Shown: positions 1 through 8,098, counted from the stretch's first letter. The stretch: DNA of 18,343 nucleotides from JBNJEA01 sp051745395 (GCA_051745395.1 JBNJEA010000057.1:1-18343), one strand, 5' to 3'. Notes: generated from the sequence alone by a model not told the origin. A program made the numbers and translations.

Positions 1-312
1 GCCATTGCCATCGACTATGCCGACGGCCTGCGCTGCTTCCGGCAGTTGTCCGTCAATCCGCCTTCGGCCAACGATATCACGCTGTTTGCAGTAGTGCGCA
101 ACCTTTTAGACAAGGCCTGGACCCGCCGGGTGCGGCTGCGCCACGTACGCATCACCTGCACCAAACCGGTCGAGCCGCAGGCCCAGATGGCGCTTTTTGC
201 CGAAAACCGGGCGGCCACGGAAAAGCGCGAGGCCGTCATCGGCGCGGTCGACCGGGTGCGGCAGCGGTTTGGACCCGGCGCCATTCATATGGGCCGGGCG
301 ATGGCCTCATAG
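1..312 (+). CDS. Y-family (DinB/UmuC-type) DNA polymerase, C-terminal fragment
   Basis: Open from the first base to the TAG at 310-312, so only the last 103 residues of a gene beginning left of the window are visible. The fragment looks like the little-finger region and tail of a translesion polymerase. An internal QMALF pentapeptide (184-198) fits the beta-clamp-binding motif QxxLF. It is followed by a short tail with the D-R-V-R-Q-R-F-G...A-I...G-R pattern that ends many Y-family polymerases. The catalytic palm is outside the window, so I cannot tell an active DinB from a catalytically dead ImuB. The next gene, a DnaE2-like polymerase, begins 13 bases downstream on the same strand, which supports a translesion operon. 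Family assignment is fairly sure; subfamily is not. Confidence 0.72.
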   Translation, partial: AIAIDYADGLRCFRQLSVNPPSANDITLFAVVRNLLDKAWTRRVRLRHVRITCTKPVEPQAQMALFAENRAATEKREAVIGAVDRVRQRFGPGAIHMGRAMAS

Positions 313-325
313 CAGGCATAACCTC

Positions 326-3313
326 ATGATCCCCCTCACCGTCCGCTCCGGCTATTCCCTCATGTGGGGCACATCCGGCGTAAACGCTCTCTGCCGCCAT
401 GCCAAAGATCTCGGCTACGAGCACCTGGCCGTAACCGACACGGACAACCTTTACGGATTGTGGCCGTTTCTGGCCGCGTGCCGGCGCGAAGGGCTCCGGC
501 CCATTGTCGGCGCCGAGGTCACGGACCGAAAAACCTCGTCCCGCGCGGTCTGCCTGGTCAAAAACACCCGGGGCTACCGCAATCTCTGCCGACTGATCAC
601 CCGGCGCCACACCGATGCGGATTTTGATGTAAAATCGGCGCTTGTCGAACTGTCAGACGGCCTGGTGGTGCTCACGGGCTGCCCGGACCTGCTTTTTGCC
701 GGCCACACCGCCGGAATCGATATCTGTGCTGCGCTGCCCCGCCGCCCGCTGCCCGGCACCCATCCGGTGCGCAAAGCCGCCGCCCGCTTGGATATTCCGT
801 TGGTGGCCACGCCCGGCAGCTTCTTCTTAAACCCCGAAGACTTTGCCACCCACCGCGTGCTGCGCGCCATTGACAACAATACCGCCCTCTGTCGCCTCAA
901 AGCCGGGGATTCCGCCCCGGAAGACGCCTTTTTCGCCGCACCGCAAACGTACCAACAGCGCTTTGCCATCTGCCCGGAAGCCATCGAAAACACATACGCT
1001 GTCGCCGAACGCATCGATTTTGACGGCCCCGATTTCGGCCTGGTCATGCCGCCCTATGAATTCGGCCCGCCGGCCTGTGCCGCCGCCCACCTGCGGGCGG
1101 CCGCCTACGAAGGCGCCGGAAAACGCTACGGCGAAATTTCAACAGCCGTGGGGGAACGCCTGGAACATGAACTGGCGATCATTTCCGAAATGGGATTTCC
1201 CGGCTACTTTCTGATCGTGGCCGACATCGTCGCCCACAGTCCGCGCACCTGCGGCAGGGGCTCGGGGGCGGCATCGCTTGTGGCCTACTGCCTGGGGATT
1301 ACCAACGTCTGCCCGGTCAAGCACAATCTCTATTTCGAACGTTTCTTAAACCCGGGCCGGAGTGATCCGCCGGATATCGACGTCGATTTCGCCTGGGACG
1401 AAAGAGACGATGTTATTGCCTCGGTGCTTTCCAAATACGGGCGCCGGGCGGCGCTGGTGGCCAACCACGTGTGTTTCAAGCCGCGCATGGCCGTGCGCGA
1501 AACCGCACGCGTCTTCGGCCTGACCGATCGCGAGATCGGAAAAGTCGCCGACCGGCTGTCTGCGTTCTGGCGCGACTGCGATGACAGCGGGCAGGGCCTG
1601 CACGACCGGATCGCAGCACTTCCCCGCATGCAGGGCATCGATTTTGCCGAACCCTGGCCGGAGATCTTCGCTGTTGCCCAACACCTGATCGGCCTGCCCC
1701 GGTATCTGTCGGTACACCCCGGCGGCGTGGTAATCACGCCGGAGTCCATCGATGCCTACGTGCCGGTGCAGACCGCGCCCAAAGGGGTGCCCATCGTGCA
1801 GTGGGAAAAAGACGCGGTCGAAGACGCCGGCCTGGTCAAGATCGACCTGCTGGGCAACCGGAGCCTCGGGGTGATCCGGGATGCAGTCGCCGATATCCAC
1901 GAAAACCAAATCGCATTCGACGAGCGCTGCTGGGCGCCGGAAGACGATTGCGCCACCCGCACGTCCCTGGCGGCGGGCAACACCATGGGATGCTTTTACA
2001 TCGAAAGCCCGGCCATGCGGCTTTTGCAGCAGAAAAGCGGCGTCGGCGATTTTGCGCACCTGGTGATCCATTCCTCCATCATCCGGCCGGCGGCAAACGA
2101 GGTGATCCAGGAATACCTCCGGCGCCTGCACGGCGGTGCATGGGAACCCATTCACCCGCTGACGGCCGACGTGCTCGGCGAAACCTTCGGCCTGATGGTC
2201 TACCAGGAAGACGTCTCACGGGTGGCCGTGCGCATCGCCGGATTTTCCCACGCGGAAGCCGACGGACTGCGCAAGGTGATGGCCAAAAAGGACCGCAGCC
2301 GTCACCTGCCGGACTATTTCGAGCGGTTTGCCGCCGGCGCCCGCGACCGCGGGGTAAATGATGCCGATATCGAAAGGATATGGCAAATGATCATGAGTTT
2401 CAGCGGCTATTCCTTCTGCAAGCCCCACAGCGCCTCCTATGCGCGGGTCTCGTTTCAGGCCGCCTATTTGAAGACCCACTTTCCGGCCGAGTTCATGGCC
2501 GCGGTCATCAGCAACCAGGGTGGGTTTTATTCCACTTTTGCCTATGTGTCCGAGGCCCGGCGGCTGGGCGTAACCATTCTGCCCCCGGATGTCGAAAAAA
2601 GCCGCATCCGCTGGACCGGCCAACAAAGCTTTCTGCGGGTGGGCTTGCTTTCCATAAAAGACCTCTCCAGTTCCACCCGAAACCGCATCATCAAAACCCG
2701 CCAAAACGCCTGCTTCACCAGTGCCCCCGATTTTTTCGAGCGTGTTGCCCCCGATGACACCGAAGCCCGGGCGCTGATCCACAGCGGCGCACTCGATTGC
2801 TTCCATCCGCAACAGCATCGTCCGGCCCTGCTCTGGCAGTATGCGGCCTGGCGCAAAAAACGCCGCCGCCAAAATATCGAACCGGCCCTGTTTGCCGACC
2901 CGGCGCCCCCGGCCGCACCGAATCTGCCCGAAGACGATCCCACCCGGCGGCTCCGCCGGGAATTTGCCGTGCTCGGCTTCCTCTGTGACCGGCACCCCAT
3001 GACCCTGTTTGAAGACCGGCTTACATCCCTGCACACCGTCAAGGCCGCCGATATTTCCAAACACCTCGGCCGCCGCATCCGGTTTGCCGGCTGGCTGATC
3101 ACCGGCAAGACCGTTGCCACCAAAAAGGGCGATCCCATGCAGTTTTTGACATTCGAAGACGACACCGGCCTCGTGGAAACCACCTTCTTCCCCCAAGCCC
3201 ACCATCGCTTCTGCCACATCCTCGACTACGGCCGCCCCTTTTTCCTCTCCGGCAAAGTCGAATCCAACTGGGGGGCGACAACACTGACCGTCGATGGAGT
3301 GCGAGCCATTTGA
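326..3313 (+). CDS. dnaE2: DNA polymerase III alpha subunit, DnaE2/ImuC-like (error-prone)
   Basis: C-family replicative-type polymerase of 995 residues. I start at ATG 326 because the residues that follow (IPLTVRSGYS) align with the usual beginning of the PHP domain; the frame is open further left but reads through the preceding gene. Order: PHP domain (about 1-230), palm with the catalytic Asp pair in PDIDVDF (D352, D354) and the third acidic residue in KIDLLGN (D507), fingers, then a C-terminal OB fold from about residue 905. The protein stops after the OB fold and lacks the tau-binding C-terminal region of replicative DnaE1, and it follows a Y-family polymerase; both favour a mutagenesis role. 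The PHP metal site is degraded (VRSGYS in place of HxHSxYS, TDTDN in place of TDHxN), so proofreading by this domain is unlikely. A replicative paralogue should exist elsewhere. Confidence 0.9.
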   Translation: MIPLTVRSGYSLMWGTSGVNALCRHAKDLGYEHLAVTDTDNLYGLWPFLAACRREGLRPIVGAEVTDRKTSSRAVCLVKNTRGYRNLCRLITRRHTDADFDVKSALVELSDGLVVLTGCPDLLFAGHTAGIDICAALPRRPLPGTHPVRKAAARLDIPLVATPGSFFLNPEDFATHRVLRAIDNNTALCRLKAGDSAPEDAFFAAPQTYQQRFAICPEAIENTYAVAERIDFDGPDFGLVMPPYEFGPPACAAAHLRAAAYEGAGKRYGEISTAVGERLEHELAIISEMGFPGYFLIVADIVAHSPRTCGRGSGAASLVAYCLGITNVCPVKHNLYFERFLNPGRSDPPDIDVDFAWDERDDVIASVLSKYGRRAALVANHVCFKPRMAVRETARVFGLTDREIGKVADRLSAFWRDCDDSGQGLHDRIAALPRMQGIDFAEPWPEIFAVAQHLIGLPRYLSVHPGGVVITPESIDAYVPVQTAPKGVPIVQWEKDAVEDAGLVKIDLLGNRSLGVIRDAVADIHENQIAFDERCWAPEDDCATRTSLAAGNTMGCFYIESPAMRLLQQKSGVGDFAHLVIHSSIIRPAANEVIQEYLRRLHGGAWEPIHPLTADVLGETFGLMVYQEDVSRVAVRIAGFSHAEADGLRKVMAKKDRSRHLPDYFERFAAGARDRGVNDADIERIWQMIMSFSGYSFCKPHSASYARVSFQAAYLKTHFPAEFMAAVISNQGGFYSTFAYVSEARRLGVTILPPDVEKSRIRWTGQQSFLRVGLLSIKDLSSSTRNRIIKTRQNACFTSAPDFFERVAPDDTEARALIHSGALDCFHPQQHRPALLWQYAAWRKKRRRQNIEPALFADPAPPAAPNLPEDDPTRRLRREFAVLGFLCDRHPMTLFEDRLTSLHTVKAADISKHLGRRIRFAGWLITGKTVATKKGDPMQFLTFEDDTGLVETTFFPQAHHRFCHILDYGRPFFLSGKVESNWGATTLTVDGVRAI

Positions 3314-3641
3314 GCCATGTTTGAAAAATTCATTGTCAACGGTTTGTCATTTCCCTGCCGCACCGAAGCAGCCCTGCCCTGTTGCAGTTTATCATACACT
3401 TGTTGAGCAATTATATACGGTTCAAGTACCGTCTGGATGGCTTCCGGCAGGCCGTGAAATAACAGCGCCGGAGGCCGCCGTGCGGCATTGCACGTCATTT
3501 TGCCGATGCTTTCCTGTGCTTCTGTGTTTGCAAAGGAGGCATCCGGTCCGGGTCTCCCCCCTATGGCATGATATTTGCCAACATAAACCGAACCTCATGA
3601 GAGGCAGATCATCAAAACGGAAAAACAGGAGTATCGGGAAA
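3314..3641. other. Intergenic region with a sigma-54 promoter
   Basis: No convincing gene lies in this stretch. The right part carries the sigma-54 promoter at 3564-3579 and a ribosome-binding site (AGGAG, 3627-3631) for the surface-protein gene at 3642. The left part (3314-3550) shows only short open frames of no recognisable family. The bEBP binding sites expected for sigma-54 regulation should lie here, but I could not identify them. Confidence 0.6.
3564..3579 (+). promoter_or_regulatory. Sigma-54 (RpoN) promoter
   Basis: TGGCATG-ATAT-TTGCC matches the -24/-12 consensus TGGCACG-N4-TTGCW. The invariant GG (3565-3566) and GC (3577-3578) are exactly 10 bases apart. The predicted start near 3590 leaves about 50 bases of leader before ATG 3642. 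Transcription of the surface-protein gene should therefore need RpoN and an AAA+ activator. Confidence 0.72.
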
Positions 3642-6035
3642 ATGCGTGATTCAACTTGGATGCGGTTGCCGGTGTTGCTTTTTACGGCAATGTTTCTGCT
3701 TTGTATACCTTTCAGCGCCCTGGCGGCTGAAATCACCCTGTCGTGGGAAGCCCCGTCGGATTTGACCAACATTTCCGGCTATCATATTTATTATGGGGCA
3801 GACGAAGACGGCTTTACAGACAATGCGCCGGTGGAAACACTCGATGATTCCGAGACTTCGTGCGTGATATCCGGCCTGGAAGAAGGCCGGCAGTATTTCT
3901 TTGCCGCCACCAGTACCGATGGAAATGGCGGGGAAAGCGATTTTTCGGAGATCATATCCTACACCGTCCCCTTTTCCCCTTACACGATCGCAGCCAGTGC
4001 GGGGGACGGCGGCACCATCAGTCCCGCCGGAGATGTCACGGTTTCACATGATAGCTCCCAGACCTTTGACATACAGTCCGATTCCGGTTACCAGGTCTCC
4101 AAGGTTGTCGTTGACGGCGAACCCATCGGCCCGGCAAACAGCCATACTTTTACCGCCGTGTCATCCGGGCACACCATTGAGGCAAGCTTTGCGAAAAAGC
4201 AGTACCGCATCGACACCTCAGCCGATCCGGCCGGCGGCGGCAGCGTATCCGGCGGCGGCTCCTATGATCACGGGGCTTCGGTCTCCTTGACGGCGGCTGC
4301 GGCAGAGGGCCACGATTTTGTCGACTGGACCGAGGGCGGCAGCACGGTCAGTACGGATACGACACTGTCTTTTACCGCCGGTGCCGACCGGAGCCTGACC
4401 GCCCGTTTTGCCGAAAAACAATACAGCGTCACCTTTTCTGCCGCAGAAAACGGCGGCATTGACGGCCAGGCTTCCCAGACGGTCAAACACGACGGCAGCG
4501 CCGGCGCGGTGACCGCACAGCCGGATGAAAATTATGCCTTTACCCATTGGTCCGGCGATTATATGGGCACCGAGGCGTCGCTGACCCTGTCCAATGTGGT
4601 TTCGGATATGCGCCTTACCGCCAATTTCGAGCGGGCGGTCGATACCTTTACCCTGACATACGCGGCCGGCACCGGCGGCACCATTTCAGGCGCCTCGCCG
4701 CAGGTCGTGGATGAAGGCGAAAGCGGCAGTGCGGTCACCGCGGTTGCGGATTCCGATTACGAGTTTGTCCGGTGGAGCGACGGCTCCACCGCCAATCCGC
4801 GCACGGAGACCAACGTGGCCGCCGATCTGTCTGTCACGGCAAAATTTCAATCCACGTTGGAAAACCCGCCGCCGCATACGCCGGTTTTGCTGGGCCCCGA
4901 AGACGGCGCAGAGATTGCGCCCGGCAAATCGGTCCTGCTGGAAGCCGAAGCCTACGATCATCCGAAAGATGCCGCCCATTTGAAAAGCCGGTGGCAGATC
5001 CGGCGCTACGATCAAAAAAAGCCCTTCTATGATGCGACCTCGGAAATGGACCTGCTTTCCCACGAAGTGGCCGAAACCCTGGAACCCGGCATGCGATATG
5101 TCTGGCGCGTGGGGTTTCAGGACACGGAAAGCGGTTTGTTCGCATGGTCGGAAAAACGCAGTTTTGTCGTCGGCCAAAAAACGGTGGACACCGATACCCC
5201 GCCCGTTGAGCCCGGGCAAAACCTGTCTGAAAACACGATGGCCTCTTTTGTGCACTGGCCCGAGGACGCATCCGCAGAAGCGGTTTTCGGTCCCCATATG
5301 GACGCGGGCTACGACCTGGGCGATTATCGCCTGTGCACCTATGACCCAAACAAGGACGGCAACGGCGGCTATCATGAATATCCCGATTTTGAGGTCGAGC
5401 CGGGGAAAGCCTACTGGTTTCTGGCGCGCCGGGGCCTTGATGTGTCCGTCGAAGGCGTGCCCGTGACCACAGAAGACGATGTCTGTGTGGCTCTGCCGTT
5501 TAATGGCGACAACGAAAACGGCTGGTCCATGATCGGGGTTCCCAACAAGGCGTCCTACCATTGGGGCAACGTGGAAATCGAGGTCCGTGACGCCGACGGC
5601 CGGGTCGAGCATGGACCGGTTGCCATCAATGAGCTGGCGGCGGACAATCCCTATATCGATCCCCGCATCTGGCAATGGCAGCAGCAGGAAAACGGCACAT
5701 ACGAGGCCCACAGTTCCCCGAGTTTTACCCTGGCACCCTATGCCGGCTACTGGGTAAAGGCCCGGGCGGAAAATGTCTATCTGCGATTTCCCGCAGACAT
5801 GCAGGTCGCCCTTTCCAATCCAGGCGTCATGCTGGCCGGCTGGTGGAGCGGCAGCACCGAATGGATCTCGGAGGAGCTGCTGTCTCCGGGGGTTGCCCTG
5901 GCAGACGCGATACTTTCCGACGCCCCGCCCATGCCCATGAGCGGTTTAAACAGCACAGCCGAGGAAACGCAAGAGAGTGCTTCTTCGGACGCCGGCGGCG
6001 GCTCGTCGGGGTGTTTTATTCAGTCGCTTTTATAG
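3642..6035 (+). CDS. Secreted FN3 / InlB-type repeat protein with Cys-containing C-terminal tail
   Basis: 797 residues; start chosen at ATG 3642 because AGGAG (3627-3631) precedes it by 10 bases and a signal peptide follows (hydrophobic core about 8-24, ending FSALAA). Order: fibronectin type III domain (about 30-110); four divergent repeats of about 72 residues (113-404) ending in patterns such as I-E-A-S-F, L-T-A-R-F, L-T-A-N-F and V-T-A-K-F, typical of InlB-B-like bacterial repeats; a second beta-sandwich-like region (about 411-515); an uncharacterised region with paired KAYWFLA and GYWVKA segments; then a low-complexity tail ending GGGSSGCFIQSLL. No enzyme motif is visible, so a surface or extracellular binding/structural role is inferred. 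The tail resembles the CFI-box C-terminal motif of Desulfobacterota exported proteins but stops right after it. Expression probably starts at the sigma-54 promoter upstream. Confidence 0.85.
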   Translation: MRDSTWMRLPVLLFTAMFLLCIPFSALAAEITLSWEAPSDLTNISGYHIYYGADEDGFTDNAPVETLDDSETSCVISGLEEGRQYFFAATSTDGNGGESDFSEIISYTVPFSPYTIAASAGDGGTISPAGDVTVSHDSSQTFDIQSDSGYQVSKVVVDGEPIGPANSHTFTAVSSGHTIEASFAKKQYRIDTSADPAGGGSVSGGGSYDHGASVSLTAAAAEGHDFVDWTEGGSTVSTDTTLSFTAGADRSLTARFAEKQYSVTFSAAENGGIDGQASQTVKHDGSAGAVTAQPDENYAFTHWSGDYMGTEASLTLSNVVSDMRLTANFERAVDTFTLTYAAGTGGTISGASPQVVDEGESGSAVTAVADSDYEFVRWSDGSTANPRTETNVAADLSVTAKFQSTLENPPPHTPVLLGPEDGAEIAPGKSVLLEAEAYDHPKDAAHLKSRWQIRRYDQKKPFYDATSEMDLLSHEVAETLEPGMRYVWRVGFQDTESGLFAWSEKRSFVVGQKTVDTDTPPVEPGQNLSENTMASFVHWPEDASAEAVFGPHMDAGYDLGDYRLCTYDPNKDGNGGYHEYPDFEVEPGKAYWFLARRGLDVSVEGVPVTTEDDVCVALPFNGDNENGWSMIGVPNKASYHWGNVEIEVRDADGRVEHGPVAINELAADNPYIDPRIWQWQQQENGTYEAHSSPSFTLAPYAGYWVKARAENVYLRFPADMQVALSNPGVMLAGWWSGSTEWISEELLSPGVALADAILSDAPPMPMSGLNSTAEETQESASSDAGGGSSGCFIQSLL
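3978..4853 (+). repeat. Four in-frame InlB-B-like protein repeats
   Basis: Codes for residues 113-404 of the surface protein as four units of 70-74 residues. Each begins with an aromatic-hydrophobic strand (YTIAAS, YRIDTS, YSVTFS, FTLTYA), has a GG-x-I/V turn, and ends with a strand closing in F followed by K/R/E-rich linkers. Two units share the W-T-E-G or W-S-D-G core. The units are diverged at DNA level, so this is an old duplication rather than an unstable tandem repeat. Confidence 0.75.
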
Positions 6036-6062
6036 AAAGACTGAAACCTGAATGGAGCGTTT

Positions 6063-6090
6063 TTGATTTTTTAATAACAATTGTTATAAT
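6063..6090 (+). promoter_or_regulatory. Sigma-70-type promoter with overlapping palindrome
   Basis: TTGATT (6063-6068), 16-base spacer, perfect TATAAT (6085-6090), about 60 bases before the barrel-protein start. A perfect 14-bp palindrome, ATAACAATTGTTAT (6074-6087), lies in the spacer and overlaps the -10 box, the classical position for a repressor operator. Confidence 0.55.
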
Positions 6091-6149
6091 CTTATAAAAA
6101 ATCATGTTTTTAAAAATCTGAAACGCTCAATTTAGGAGGGAGAATCGGT

Positions 6150-6698
6150 ATGAAAACCCGCCGCATTCTGTATCTGGCGATTTTTTCGGCTTTTTGGATC
6201 TTTGTGGCCGCTTTGCCCCTGCATGCCCAGGAAATGGGACATCGCACGGCCGATTCTGCCCGCACCCCGGACGTCGGTGTCCAGGCCGGCATGCGATTGT
6301 CTCCGATCACCATTGAACAAAGCCTTGTGGGCGTCCGGATCGACAACGCCCCCTATGTGATCACGCCCAAGGGCGGCTTCGGCATTTCCGACCAGAAGCG
6401 CGGCGATACGCTGACAGTGTTTACCCTCGGCTGCGGGCTGGATTACTACCTGTCCGACGCGGCGCTGAAGCCTTACGTGGGCGGCGATGTCTTCCTTGAC
6501 CTCGTTGATGGGGATGATTCGGATACCTCGCTTTCGATTGCTCCCCACATCGGGGCCGAATACCGGCTGAACAAAAACTTCAGCGTCGGCGCGGACGTCG
6601 GCGTGCAAATGGGCTTCGGAGACTTGGGTAACAGCGAATTCCGATTCGGCACGGTCACCGCCTTCCACGCCACCTATTATTTCGGCGCGGCGGAGTAA
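6150..6698 (+). CDS. Outer-membrane beta-barrel protein
   Basis: 182 residues. The strong Shine-Dalgarno TAGGAGGG (6133-6140) sits 9 bases before ATG. A signal peptide with a hydrophobic core at about 6-22 ends near LHAQ. The mature part alternates hydrophobic and polar residues in short strands (for example GCGLDYYLSD, GADVGVQMGF) and ends in a strand, TAFHATYYFG, near the C-terminus, as in small eight-strand barrels of the OmpW/OmpX or 'outer membrane protein beta-barrel' type. The exact family is uncertain. It has its own promoter in the AT-rich gap, so it is likely transcribed separately from the surface protein upstream. Function is not predictable beyond an outer-membrane location. Confidence 0.75.
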   Translation: MKTRRILYLAIFSAFWIFVAALPLHAQEMGHRTADSARTPDVGVQAGMRLSPITIEQSLVGVRIDNAPYVITPKGGFGISDQKRGDTLTVFTLGCGLDYYLSDAALKPYVGGDVFLDLVDGDDSDTSLSIAPHIGAEYRLNKNFSVGADVGVQMGFGDLGNSEFRFGTVTAFHATYYFGAAE

Positions 6699-6703
6699 AG
6701 CCG

Positions 6704-6733
6704 CCAAGGGGGCCTGCTTGGATGGCCCCGCTT
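6704..6733. terminator. Hairpin between convergent genes (possible bidirectional terminator)
   Basis: AAGGGGGCC, a loop TGCTTGGAT, then GGCCCCGCTT form a stem of about nine pairs with one bulge, between the barrel gene (+) and the small minus-strand gene ending at 6750. There is no clear T-run on either side, so termination strength is uncertain. Confidence 0.35.
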
Positions 6734-6749
6734 GTCGAGCGATTCCGCA

Positions 6750-7001
6750 TTATGTTTTTCGATTCTCGAAAAATGTGAGTTCCCAGCGGGAATCGTTTTC
6801 GTCGTGGCGAATGATATAAATGGCGCCATCGTCGCCGCGGAACTTGAAATAGCGATGATCGGGCGCTATCCAGCGATCAAGGATTTCCGTTACTTCCACG
6901 GTGCGTTTTCCGAAATAAACGCTCCGCGGCTCCTGCTCGCCGCGATAGCCCGCATAGCAATCGACACCGATCGGTATGGGGTTTTCCGGCTTTTCCGTCA
7001 T
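6750..7001 (-). CDS. Small uncharacterised cytoplasmic protein
   Basis: 83 residues with no signal peptide or membrane segment. It is acidic and aromatic-rich with many charged turns (YFKFRGDDGAIYIIRHDEND), which suggests a small beta-rich fold. I do not recognise the family. AAGGA lies about 10 bases upstream of the ATG. It follows Hsp33 on the same strand after 47 bases, so it is probably the second gene of that operon. The composition is protein-like and not a shadow of another gene, because nothing is encoded opposite it. The run YIIRHDENDSRWEL near the C-terminus would be a good anchor for a homology search. Confidence 0.65.
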   Translation of the reverse strand: MTEKPENPIPIGVDCYAGYRGEQEPRSVYFGKRTVEVTEILDRWIAPDHRYFKFRGDDGAIYIIRHDENDSRWELTFFENRKT

Positions 7002-7048
7002 GCCTGTCTTTCCTTATTCGGGGCGACCATCAATATAATTGGATACTG

Positions 7049-7885
7049 TTATTGGTTGTCCGGCGGCGATGCTTCGACTTCTTGTTTGGTAATTGGGTAG
7101 GCTGTGTTGCAGTATTGACAGAGGGTTTCGAGCACGTCTTCGCCCGGCCCGAAAAGCGGTTCCTCGCTGGTGTTTGCCACCCTTTTCAGGTTTTCGATCA
7201 TCTGCTGCTTTGAACAGCCGCACTTAAATTCAACCGGCTTGCTGGCCAGAAATTTAAACCCGATTTTTTCCATCGCCCCTATGATGGCGTCTTCGTCCAT
7301 GAGGGCCTGTTTCATTACGTCATTTAAAGGGCCGGCATACTGTGCAAACACGGTGTCAATGTCCGCCGGGGTTTCCTTTGCCGAAAGCGGCAGTTGGTGG
7401 AGCATAAAGCTTTGGTCGCTGTCCTGTGATACGGATAGGCGGCTTTTGACCTGGTAGGAGCGTTGCAGCACTTCGTTGATAATTTCCCCGGCGTCCACGC
7501 CGTCGAGGGATACAATGGACTGATAGGGAATTTCGCTGCTGGGCAGAAACTTGAGCAGGCGCAGTTGCCCGGACACATTTTCCGGGGTGCTGTCCAGCAG
7601 GTCGGAATACATCATCGCCCGCATCAGGCCCATGGCGTTCATTTCGATCTTTAACCGGAAATAGGGCGATTCCGAATCGATATAGACGCAGAAACTTTCG
7701 CGCTGTTTTAAAAGACCGAGCATGAGCTGGACGCTGAGCACAATGGTGCGGAAATAAGAAAATCCAGCCCGCCGGGGATTGTGCGTCAAAACCAGGTCGT
7801 GGATTAATTTCTGGCCTTCCAGAAAATACAGGGCAAATTTTTTGTCTTTGTCGATAAAGGTGTATAATTGGCTCTGGTGTAGCAT
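7049..7885 (-). CDS. hslO: Hsp33 family redox-regulated chaperone
   Basis: 278 residues, close to the usual Hsp33 length of about 290. Hsp33 is a cytosolic holdase activated when oxidation releases zinc from four cysteines. Those cysteines are present in the right arrangement: KCGCS (C222, C224) and CQYC (C256, C259), the CxC...CxxC zinc centre, with the family's aromatic residue after the second pair (NTAY). The N-terminal domain (about 1-180) is fairly divergent from the E. coli form. AAAGGAG lies about 13 bases upstream of ATG 7885, slightly far but the best site available. Its neighbour downstream on the strand is a small uncharacterised protein, probably co-transcribed. Oxidative and unfolding stress are the expected activating conditions. 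Confidence 0.93.
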   Translation of the reverse strand: MLHQSQLYTFIDKDKKFALYFLEGQKLIHDLVLTHNPRRAGFSYFRTIVLSVQLMLGLLKQRESFCVYIDSESPYFRLKIEMNAMGLMRAMMYSDLLDSTPENVSGQLRLLKFLPSSEIPYQSIVSLDGVDAGEIINEVLQRSYQVKSRLSVSQDSDQSFMLHQLPLSAKETPADIDTVFAQYAGPLNDVMKQALMDEDAIIGAMEKIGFKFLASKPVEFKCGCSKQQMIENLKRVANTSEEPLFGPGEDVLETLCQYCNTAYPITKQEVEASPPDNQ

Positions 7886-8022
7886 GGTACGGTAAAGTCT
7901 CCTTTGCGCATTGACATTTATTATTTCTTGGTTGTCCGAAATAATTCAGTTAATGATTTTATTTGCTGAATTGCTGCATCATAAACTGCCGAAACCTAAC
8001 AAAAAGGCAAATTGCTACGTCC

Positions 8023-8098
8023 GTCATGCCCGCGGAGGCGGGCATCCAGTCTTCCATGTGGCAAGAAAAGCTTGGATGCCTGCTTCCCCAAGCATGAC
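8023..8098. repeat. Dispersed palindromic (REP/MITE-like) repeat, copy 1
   Basis: GTCATGCCCGCGGAGGCGGG...CATCCAG on the left pairs imperfectly with CTTGGATGCCTGCTTCC...CATGAC on the right, around a loop containing GGCAAGAAAA. The same architecture and many identical words recur at 18243-18343. No coding capacity; probably a non-autonomous hairpin repeat that forms a long RNA stem. Confidence 0.75.

Noticed and set aside
2216..3217. Long minus-strand open frame (333 codons) opposite the DnaE2-like gene
   Set aside because: GC-rich codon bias of the real gene creates open antisense frames; the product has no family features.
3226..3498. Minus-strand open frame of 90 codons in the gap after the polymerase gene
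   Set aside because: Overlaps the polymerase gene end, has no good ribosome site and its product resembles nothing I know; a decayed gene is possible but unsupported.
3294..3641. N-terminal extension of the surface-protein frame
   Set aside because: It would cross the sigma-54 promoter and bury the signal peptide; the AGGAG site fits ATG 3642.
3978..4853. Possible CRISPR or tandem DNA repeat
   Set aside because: Units are 70-74 codons and conserved only as protein; no identical DNA repeats with spacers occur anywhere in the window.
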